From Ovis canadensis (taxonomy: Eukaryota; Chordata; Mammalia; Artiodactyla; Bovidae), in the NCBI RefSeq assembly GCF_042477335.2, contig NC_091251.1, forward strand, positions 91,837,501-91,901,500: a stretch of 64,000 nucleotides of DNA, in the 5' to 3' direction. Position numbers and translations under genes: made by a program. Numbering within the stretch: position 1 is the first letter of the stretch; each line of letters opens with the position of its first letter. This document shows positions 56,201 to 64,000 of the stretch, piece by piece. Under the pieces are notes generated by a model. The model had not been told where the DNA came from and searched no databases. It was given only the letters and a program-made list of their open reading frames with translations.

Positions 56201-56749
56201 GTAATTAAGCTAGACTGATAACGGTTTGTGAGATGATAAGAAGTATGTAACTTTACAAATAGTGTATTTTTCCTTTGTAGGGTAGTTGAGTTTGCCTCTT
56301 ATGGTGACTTAAAGAATGCTATTGAAAAACTTTCTGGAAAAGAAATAAATGGGAGAAAAATCAAATTAATTGAAGGCAGCAAAAGGCACAGGTATCTCTA
56401 ATATTTTTAAGTCATAGTTTTATTTAAGGGATTTGTGGGGGTCTGCTAGTTAGTTAATTTATTTTTTTCTTTCCTTTCTAGTAGGTCACGAAGCAGGTCT
56501 CGTTCCCGTACTAGGAGTTCCTCGAGGTCTCGTAGCCGATCTCGTTCCCGGAGTCGCAAGTCTTACAGCCGGTCCAGGAGCCGGAGTCGGAGCCGGAGCA
56601 AGTCTCGTTCTGTTAGTAGGTCTCCTGTGCCTGAGAAGAGCCAGAAACGTGGTTCTTCAAGTAGATCTAAGTCTCCAGCATCTGTGGATCGCCAGAGGTC
56701 CCGGTCCCGGTCCCGGTCAAGGTCCAGATCAGTTGACAGTGGCAATTAA
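53237..56749 (+). CDS. SRSF5: Serine/arginine-rich splicing factor 5 (SRp40)
   Basis: Nuclear SR protein that binds exonic enhancers and promotes splice-site choice. Coding exons: 53237-53362, 53674-53744, 53877-53975, 54266-54335, 55551-55624, 56281-56391, 56482-56749. They total 819 nt (272 residues plus TAA), the known mammalian length; every junction is GT-AG and every phase agrees. Exon 2 begins at 53221 after TTCCTGACAG. RRM1 spans residues ~4-72 with RNP2 VFIGRL and RNP1 KRGFGFVEF. An RG-rich linker follows (SRGGRGRGR), then the pseudo-RRM with its signature SWQDLKD (120-126), then an RS domain (~181-272) ending VDSGN. No disabling change is seen. CpG promoter upstream; the SLC10A1 gene converges from the right. 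Confidence 0.98.
54593..55125 (+). promoter_or_regulatory. SRSF5: Probable poison exon in the intron between coding exons 4 and 5 of SRSF5
   Basis: A 533-base block of balanced composition sits in an otherwise AT-rich intron. It is preceded by a good acceptor (AACCCTTTATTTGCCAG) and followed by a good donor (AAAG|GTAAAG). Inclusion after Gln122 would add 16 codons and then TAA at 54641-54643, cutting the protein inside SWQDLKD more than 50 nt before later junctions and so marking the mRNA for decay. Simple retention of the intron also stops at once (GTT TGT TGA). Unproductive splicing is established for SR genes; that this exact exon is used is my inference. Confidence 0.72.
55724..56162 (+). 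mobile_element. MER5A-like DNA transposon remnant in an SRSF5 intron
   Basis: 'gcagttctcaatcagggttg', 'cagtgtctggagacattttg', 'cttgtgggtagaggtca' match the MER5A (hAT) pattern. Interrupted by a bovid SINE at about 55833-56052. Confidence 0.7.
55833..56052 (-). mobile_element. BovB-derived short element nested in MER5A
   Basis: Reverse copy with 'gctaagtcatgtctgactct' and 'gtgatgccatccaaccatct'. GTAGAGGTCA lies on both sides as a 10-bp target duplication. About 230 bases upstream of an SRSF5 exon; no splice site is hit. Confidence 0.85.
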
Positions 56750-57293
56750 ACTGTAAATAACTTGCCCTAGGGGCCTTTTTTAAAAAAAAAAAAAATTCCC
56801 AAACCATACTTGCTAAAAATTCTGGTAAGTATGTGCTTTTCTGTGGGGTGGGATTTGGAGGGGGGTGGGTTGGGCTGGATATCTTTGTAGATGTGGACCA
56901 CCAGGGGTTGTTGCAAACCAATTGTATTAAATGTCTTTTGATAAGCCTTCTGCTCACATTTTTGTGAATGTCTGAAGTATATAGTTTGTGTATATTGACA
57001 GAGCTCTTTTATTACTAAACCAAATTTAATTTTTTTGTACTAGAAAAATTTTGAACGTTTTAGTTCCTGGTTATTCAGATAGTTAATGCAAAATTAGTTT
57101 AATACCTCAATTAAACTAATTAACAGCTTTGGACACTTAAAAGAGCTCTTAATTTGCTTGTACATAAAGGCTTAATATGAGTTTTCCTTGTTAGGGTTAA
57201 GGGTGTCCACCCACCCACCCTTTAACAGCTGTCTGGCAAAGACGTTAAGACAGCTGTTTGTTATTGATAATAAAAGGTTATAAAACTGCTTTT
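56750..57293 (+). other. SRSF5: SRSF5 3'UTR
   Basis: Runs from the stop codon to an AATAAA at 57269-57274 and a GT-rich stretch just after it. The end is placed about 20 bases past the signal. It contains a run of TA-rich and ACCC-repeat sequence. Confidence 0.8.
57269..57274 (+). terminator. SRSF5: SRSF5 poly(A) signal
   Basis: AATAAA followed within 25 bases by TTTTGTGTGTTTGT, a GU-rich downstream element. Confidence 0.85.
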
Positions 57294-57394
57294 GTGTGTT
57301 TGTCTGAAGGAAGTATGGCTACCTACTTCTTCCCCATGCACTTTTGATGCATTTAAAATCCGTCATCAGGAATGCTGTAGCAGTGAGGTAGGTG

Positions 57395-57608
57395 TGTGTG
57401 TCCTAGACATGTCCAACTCTTTGAGATTCCACGGACTGTAGCCTGCCAGTCTCCTCTCTCCATGGGATTTTCCAGTCAAGAATACTAGAGTGGGTTGCCA
57501 CTCCCTCCTTCAGGGGAATCTTCTTGACCCAAGAATCCAGCCCACACATCTCTTATGTCTTCTACATTGTCATGTGGATTCTTTACCACTAAAGCCACCT
57601 GAGAAGCC
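57395..57608 (-). mobile_element. Bov-tA SINE, diverged
   Basis: Reverse copy: 'agacatgtccaactctttga', 'ctagagtgggttgccactcc', ending AAAGCCACCTGAGAAGCC. Confidence 0.85.
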
Positions 57609-59019
57609 ACCTTAGTGAGGTATGGTGAGCTTTTTTTTTTTTTTTAATTAGTACCTTTGACGTTTCCAGGCTAGTCAAAAGATTGATGGAGTGTGAAGTA
57701 TTAAAAGCAAATGATGACTTAGTTTTTTATGACGGTTTCCCTTGTGTGTGACCCTACCTGATTTTGGCATCAGGTTACTTAGGTTTTTCCATAGCCAAGA
57801 GAGGGACAGTTTGGGAAGCAGATTGTAAAAGTTAATGCTTCATGCCTAACTTAAAGGTTGTAAAACGATTTTGATGGTCCGAGATCATTCCATAAAACTT
57901 AAAAATAACTGCATGTAAATGCTTGAAGAGGCTTTCACATACATTTTATTAATAGTCCTGAGAAATGGGCGTGACAGTCTGTTGAAGGGAAAACAGTTGG
58001 TAGTGAAACTGCTTAAGGTTCTACATCCACCTCTATTAAATGTTAGAGTCCTATATCTAGGAAATTAGTTTCGTTGTTTCTTCTAGGAATATCTCAGACA
58101 AGTTTGATTGAATGCTAGTCAAGATAAATACTTGTTAAAATGAGTAACATGTAGTAGCTCTGTTAAGTTCCTTGCGGATGTAATGTCACTGAATCCTAAA
58201 CCACTTAACTATTACATGTAGTATTTGTATAGAAGTATTTATATATATGTATGTGTAATTTTATTTTTTAATATAAAATTTTCTAAGAGGAGAGCCAGGG
58301 CCTGGAACAACAAGTAAATGGTAGACTGGCATTAGAACCTTGGAAGTCTAGTTCCAGAACCCCAAAACTACACTTACCTGCCCCAGCCTTTCAGGGATTT
58401 TGAGGAAGGCAGAATTGGCAGCACTAGGAACAGGCATTTGACAGTGGGAATCTGCATCAGCAGGCAGTGCATTTGAGAGTTCTTGGTAGGAAAGCTTTCC
58501 TGTGTTCAAGACTACAGAACTTAGGCCATGAAATTGTGAAGCTGATCACAATGCTTGGGAGAGTTTGTGTGGTGTACTTGTTGATTCACTTGAATGTGGG
58601 GCATTTTGTGGTTACCTCTGTGGGAAACCTAGGTTTTTTTTCTTTATAGTGTATCTGAAGGGTGTACAGTTCAGCCAGAAGTTGCTGATGTCAAATGGAG
58701 AGGTGTGATTATTTTCCCCCTTAGGCTGTTTAGATACAGTAACTCAGAAGGGCATGCTGTATGTACTTTGATGTTTTACCAGTGACTTCACCTCTGTCAT
58801 TAAATACATAGTATCAGTGGCTTACCACTCTTAACAGGATAAAGCGCTGTCTTTAAACAATGGCAGAGATGACCAAGTTAATTTTGAAGTGATAAGTTGG
58901 CCTGAATTCCCAGATACAGAACATCAGAAATGAGTGTGGCTGTAATCCTAAGCAAAGTTTTAGGACCAGGTTTTACAGTTAGTTGCTCAATTGTGTCCAA
59001 CTGCAGGTTTTGTGTGGTG

Positions 59020-59147
59020 TGATGTAACTTTTTTCTGCTGTGTGGTGAGGCATAAGGATCTTTGTTCTCTGACAGGGATTGAACCCCTGCCCCCTGCAGT
59101 GGAAGCGTGAAGTCCTACTAATCACTGGACCACCAGGGGACTCCCTG
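59020..59147 (-). mobile_element. CHR-1-type SINE
   Basis: Reverse copy ending CACTGGACCACCAGGGGACTCCC. Confidence 0.7.
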
Positions 59148-60296
59148 TAATTATTTTTCTATATATAGTGGGTCCATGAACAATGCAGGTTTGATCTGCG
59201 TGGGTCTGCTTATATACAGACTTTGAATAAATACCTGTTGCTGTATTACATGGTCCATGGTTGGTTGAATCAGTTGATGTGGAATCTCAGATACAGAGAG
59301 CTGACTAAATTATACTCGAATTTTCAGCAACATGGAGATTGGCTATTCAGGGTTCAGCTTGGTCCTCTAAGGGAAATTTGAGTGTAATATATCTCAAGTT
59401 CAGCCATACTTTACTCAAAAAGCTGAACTTAACTGTTCTTCCTAACCAGGTCTCCTAGATGATGTCAGCCAGATATGAGAGAAAACAATTTGAACAGATA
59501 AGTAAACATAGGTAAAATGTAGGGTTGATAGGTGGCAGATAACTTTACAATTTTTTTTTTTAAAAACAAATTAGTGTTTTTAAGAGGTGGTTAATGACCC
59601 AAGTTGGTGTTCTGTTGGGAGTAGTGATAGTTGTGGACATTGCCAAATGAATGCCAAGATATTTACTTGCCTAGGTTTCCATTTGTACTTAATTAAGGGA
59701 TATGAAATTCACAAGGAACTTAGGTATAGTCAGGTGTTTTCAAGTGTTTTTATTTGTTAATCTTTGACTTAATGTGTCTATGTGTATGTATGTGTTTGCC
59801 TATGAGCAGTATGGAAAATGTGTAAATTTCATTGGGAAAAATTAGAAATTTAAGAATTTCAGTTACTCAGAAGTTAGCAATCACTAATTTTGGCAATACT
59901 TTACTGTCAATTTTAAATTTGAACATGACGTGAAAACTACTGATACCTAATGAACTGATGGGGTAGATTATTAGATTAGAGAAATTATTCTCTTGGTATT
60001 TATACTTCTTGCTTTTTTGTTTTAAAGCTCTCTTCCAGAATTGTGTTCTCCAGAATGTCCTTTCATTTCAGTATGGTTGTGAGTTTGTCTTAGCCAGTTG
60101 GTGTCATGTTCTCAGTAGCTTTGTTGCCAGTGATGTCGAAAGGGAAAGAATGGGATCTAGATTTTTCTAAATCTTAAGGTTAGAAATGACTTCTGAAGTC
60201 TCTACTAATCCTACACTACTCTGAGCATCTTATTTCCCTTTTGGGTCACAAAACTGGGAATGGAATTTGGATATTTGATTTTAGGGTGAAAGCCCA

Positions 60297-60302
60297 TTTA
60301 TT
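60297..60302 (-). terminator. SLC10A1: Candidate SLC10A1 poly(A) signal
   Basis: AATAAA on the minus strand, about 270 bases after the SLC10A1 stop codon. It is the first clear signal in that direction. Confidence 0.55.
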
Positions 60303-60570
60303 AACCAACTCAGAAATTGCTTTTTTATGCCTATTAGGCACTGTTCTGGGGATGCAAAGGCAGTTTTGGTGCCTGCCTTTGTAGGGCTATCCTTGAATAA
60401 GTCTTTCATTTTTAAAAACAGGTATCAAGTCCTGAGCTGAGGACAGGTTAGCCTTGTGGGGTGGACTCCCACTTTGTTCTCCATGCAAGCCTTAATGATT
60501 CTGATAGTTTATGCTGGAAATGCTGGAGAAAGCCTAAGAACACCACAGGTGGTTCCTCTTTCTGCTCTCT

Positions 60571-60740
60571 TCAGTTTGCCACGTTGAGTTGCTCAATTGC
60601 CTTCTGACCAGAATCCAGCTCTTTGGGGAAGGCTGAAGTAAACCCAACATTACACTCCTCCCCTTTGTAAGTGCCATTTCCCAGAGCTGTTGGGAGGGTT
60701 TCTTCAGTTGCATCAACTTTGTAGGTCATTTTTGTGTTAT
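60571..60740 (-). CDS. SLC10A1: SLC10A1 last coding exon (C-terminal tail)
   Basis: Acceptor CAACTTTACAG precedes ATAACACAAAAATG. The exon supplies the second and third bases of the split Asp codon and reads NTKMTYK..TEETLPTALGNGTYKGEEC, the cytoplasmic tail of the bile-acid transporter. It then continues for 22 residues (NVGFTSAFPKEL...QLNVAN) before TGA at 60571-60573. Human SLC10A1 as I know it stops soon after the equivalent cysteine, so this tail is about 21 residues longer. The start codon is outside the window. Confidence 0.93.
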
Positions 60741-61990
60741 CTGTAAAGTTGAAAAGGGTCATGGGTTAGGACGAACAAAAGAGTGATTAAAAAACTTCTG
60801 TCTGGGGGATAATATCAACTTACCCTTAGGGTATGCTGTATTTTTTTCTCTTATCTCTTGTCCACCTCTCTCCCCATGACTTAGTCAAACTGAGGAAAAA
60901 TTAGGTTTCCCCTCAACAACTCTAATGATAATACTAGAAACAAAAGGTCTAATAAAGAGCGCTAAGGTCTAGAGAACACTGACTCTGCTTCACTCCATCT
61001 CTATCATCTTAGTACAGCGGTACAGTTGGGGAGTTGAGTTCATGTAAGCAGTGCTTGACTTGCATTCAGGGAGCCAGTAGGGGCAGGGAGCACAGCGCTG
61101 TAAGTGGGAAGTCTTCCCAGAGGGTTTCCATACGCCTGCTGTGGTGTTGGGTTTACTTCTGCATACATGGTGGTAGCAAGGAGATATGCTTAGGGTTCAC
61201 TCTTCCGTTTTCCCATCTTTCTAGAAGGGTATAAGAGTCCAAAGCACAAAAACTGACAGATTCTTAAACTTGAACACCACTTGGGCCCAGACAGTATGTG
61301 AGATGAGTAATTTTCACTTAGTTTTCTCACAAGGATCTTCCTACATATATTGATGTCTAGAACCAGAGGCTGTAGAAAATGGCCTTTTGGCATTTCAGCC
61401 CTTTCTGGTACTAAAACCGCAAGCCTGGGGGTCTGGAATTGAGGGTGGAAATCTTGAATGGTAACAAATAGCTTGAGTTGCTTTTGGAGAAGTATCAGAC
61501 TGTATACTTACCCATAGCTCTGTAGTTTTCAAGCAGAGCTGAGTATAAAAATGGTTCATAAGTAATGATCAGTTATTTATTGGTTCCTTTTTGACTGCTT
61601 GATAACCAAGATTACATCTTTTAAGTTACTGTAAGTCTTCATTTGTTACTGTAAGATAAATTCTACCAGGGTAAGTTGTATCTTCTAGGGTGTGAATCAG
61701 TCTCTGGGTCTTGAGGAGGTCTTCAAGACATCCTCAAGTTCATGGGAAGTTGAGTCGGTTAAGAATGAGTGGTTAAGATGAATATACTACTAATGTTTAG
61801 AGTTATAAAATATTGAAATATGTTGCCAAATGAGATTGAGTTTTCTGGGTTTGAAAAAAGATACTGAAGAAAGACGAATATTTGATGTTTGCTTTGAGGA
61901 AAGGAGTCAGTGCGCTTTCTTGAAGTTTGTATCTTGAAGAGAATGAATACTCTTGAGCATCTTAAAAAAGATGCTGTAGGCTAGGAATTT

Positions 61991-62062
61991 GTGAATCCAG
62001 TAGTAATTAGATTAAATCTAGATTAATGTGAATCCAGTAGTAATGATTAAATCCAGATTAAT
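61991..62062 (-). repeat. Two-copy tandem duplication in an SLC10A1 intron
   Basis: Two adjacent copies of about 36 bases, each starting GTGAATCCAGTAGTAAT and ending AGATTAAT, with small differences. Confidence 0.85.
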
Positions 62063-62527
62063 AGTTGACTTTTTGTTAGTGTGTAACCAGAGTTGGAATC
62101 CTCATTTTTTGATTTTGTTTTATTAGACTACATTGCTTTCATGTTTTCCCTCATAAAGCAATGCCAGTGGTGGGGGCTCTGACCTGGTTTCATGGCTTGA
62201 GAACCTACACTTAACACAGAATCTTACTGATGCCATAACCATGTAATGCTTAAGACAGTTCTGTCTGATTAATCCTAAATCCTGCATGGTCTTCCCCAGT
62301 TAAAGCAGCCCAAATCCCACCATGAGGCAAAGTCCCAGTGAAAATGAGATGCACTTATTATCAGTAGTTTGATTCTTTGGAATTCCTTCCTGCACATTGG
62401 TGCTGTGTGGTTCCTAATGACTTTATGGGTTACAGCCCCTCCTGAAAGGTCCTTGCCAGAGACAGTTGCTGGCTAAATCATGTCCCAGGTGAGAGTAGAG
62501 CTCAAAGGGGAATGATTCAGTACTTAC

Positions 62528-62724
62528 CGCTGGAATGCTTGCATTTCTCATAGCACCTAAAGATGGCAACAAGGAGAAGCCCTTCTCCAACCTGGAAAAT
62601 CATATAGAGGAGAGGAAAGAAGAAAAGTGGTCCGATGACTTCAGGGGGGAAGGTCACATTGAGGATGGTGGAGCAGAGTTGAATATTTTGGCATCCAGTC
62701 TCCATGCTGACAGTGCGTTTGGAT
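62528..62724 (-). CDS. SLC10A1: SLC10A1 penultimate exon
   Basis: 197 nt between an acceptor (TTAATCAACACAG) and a donor (GCG|GTAAGTA). It reads [21 protein letters not shown], then [19 protein letters not shown]. The METGCQN segment contains the positions equivalent to human Glu257 and Gln261 of the sodium-binding region, and the Ser of LCSTIL equals human Ser267; all are kept. Both junction phases fit the neighbouring exons. Confidence 0.95.
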
Positions 62725-63799
62725 CTGTGTTGATTAAAAAATAACCAAATACCTTCAGAGAAGGGACGTAAGGGTGCAACTTCACTTGTTCATCTTTCTC
62801 CCAAGTACTTTATAAGACAGACTGACAGTCCAACACAGAAAGATGGAACTGAGCCATGTGCACAGGGTTTTGAGAAAAGTCAAATCGACGCCTCTCTTAG
62901 GTCACTAATCCAGCCTTGTGGAAGATGGTGACTAGTAGGTCCATGTTGGGGAGTTTTTAATCAGGGAATTTTTGATTAGCTTAGAAATCTACAATTTGTC
63001 ACTTGTGGAATTACCAAAATGAATTTTGGAGAAAATGTCTGCTTCCGGGGAGAAAAGATATGAGCCAGTATCATTCATTGGCACATGTTGGTTACATATA
63101 GGACAATCAGGATTTCAGCGTAAAGTAAAAAATTGTCTAAATGTCTGGGAACCTTGTCCTGTGGTCCAATCTCTGGCTTGGATGTCTTCAAAACACAACT
63201 GAAAGTTTGGTTCCATGATCAGCCTTTAGAACACATTCTCTTGCTTTACACTTATGGGCTAAAGAATATACTGTTACATTTATTTATTTATTTATTTTGT
63301 ACTGTTATGTTTAATACAACATTTTATTTACTGAATTGCAGTTAGTGATTAAAATAGTTCTTTGCTAAAAAATTGTGAGCACTGTCTCTGCACATTTATT
63401 ATAAAGTTGCCGCCCCAAGGTGGTATGTTACAACTAAAACCTAGACAGAAAAGGAGGCAAAGGGGAAGGGATCCGTTTCCTCATCTAGGCTTGTCATGAA
63501 GACATGGAGCTACTCCGCTGCCCTTTACTACCAGGGAGTTGGGCAGGTGGTGGCATCTAGGCTCTGCTAGGGAGCACTTTGCCATGAACTGTTCCTCTTT
63601 GCATGATTAGATACCTTTGGATTTTGTTTCTTTGTGTTATTCATCCAGTACCTTTACTCCTCACTGTTCCTCAGTCCAAATTTCCTTGTTCCGTTTTTGC
63701 ATTTGAATATATTGCTTAAAAATTATCTTCCCCAGGTTGTGGATCTTATCTTTATCCTGAGAGGTGTGGGACAGTGGGACCTAAAACAATAATACCTAC

Positions 63800-63978
63800 C
63801 GTCCATTGAGGCAAAAAAGAGCAGAGAGAAGGTAGCCTAGCAGGAAGCCGATGAAAGGCATCAGGGAGGAGGTGGCCAGCAAGTGTGGTGTCATGACAAA
63901 CAAGATGCTCTTGCCCACGTTGAGGGCGGAGAGCACTACAACAGCCACACTGCACAAAAGCAGGAGGATGATCCCTCC
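63800..63978 (-). CDS. SLC10A1: Sodium/taurocholate cotransporter (NTCP), partial gene
   Basis: SLC10A1 is the basolateral hepatocyte Na+/bile-acid symporter. This 179-nt exon lies between an acceptor (CTTCTTTGCAG) and a donor (ACG|GTAGGT) and reads [42 protein letters not shown], two hydrophobic transmembrane segments equivalent to about residues 190-248 of human SLC10A1. With 62528-62724 and 60571-60740 it gives about 181 C-terminal residues. The earlier exons and promoter lie beyond 64000. The gene is convergent with SRSF5, as in human. Confidence 0.95.
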
Positions 63979-64000
63979 CTGCAAAGAAGGACGAGAAGAA

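Larger units (their letters stand above)
57294..60270. other. Convergent intergenic region SRSF5 / SLC10A1
   Basis: No gene seen. Contains a Bov-tA (57395-57608), a MIR-like segment (~57910-58060), a CHR-1-type SINE (~59020-59147) and an old repeat at about 59155-59380 beginning 'gggtccatgaacaatgcagg'. Confidence 0.5.

Overview
This is a ruminant (bovid-type) nuclear genome window. The bovid signature is dense: BovB (RTE) LINE fragments on both strands, dozens of Bov-tA tRNA-Glu-type SINEs and BovB-derived short elements, cetartiodactyl CHR-type SINEs, ruminant L1 3' ends and several ERV LTRs. Exon-intron structure with GT-AG junctions and processed pseudogenes confirm a mammal. Gene order (SUSD6 3' end inferred, then SRSF5 on +, then SLC10A1 on -) matches what is known of human 14q24.1, so the window is very probably the orthologous bovid segment; I could not run an alignment to name the species.

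Layout. 1-~3.37 kb: GC-rich single-copy DNA ending in an AATAAA-bearing AT-rich block, read as the 3'UTR end of SUSD6. 3.4-51.95 kb: a large intergenic region that is mostly retroelements. Highlights are a 1,495-bp solo LTR with a perfect 6-bp target duplication (9007-10501), a tripartite CMC1-RPL23A-CMC1 retrocopy (12354-13353), an old L1 on the minus strand shredded by later insertions (~17-25 kb), a compound BovB arrangement with inverted halves and an embedded solo LTR (33.5-39.3 kb), and a GCSH processed pseudogene (46.0 kb). 51.96-57.3 kb: CpG-island promoter and the complete, intact SRSF5 gene (seven coding exons, 272 codons, all phases consistent), including a probable poison exon in the fifth intron between coding exons. 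57.3-60.3 kb: convergent intergenic DNA. 60.3-64.0 kb: the last three coding exons of SLC10A1 on the minus strand; the gene continues beyond the right edge.

How the genes work. SRSF5 is a nuclear SR splicing factor, apparently able to limit its own expression through unproductive splicing. SLC10A1 is the hepatocyte sodium/bile-acid cotransporter. They are tail-to-tail neighbours with no evident functional link. The most unusual observation is the CMC1/RPL23A chimera: one target-site duplication and one poly(A) tail surround a CMC1 retrocopy that carries codons 1-123 of RPL23A inside codon 67, and both edges of the insert fall where RPL23A mRNA appears to offer AG and GT splice dinucleotides. 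It looks like the fossil of a CMC1 transcript that had exonised an RPL23A pseudogene.
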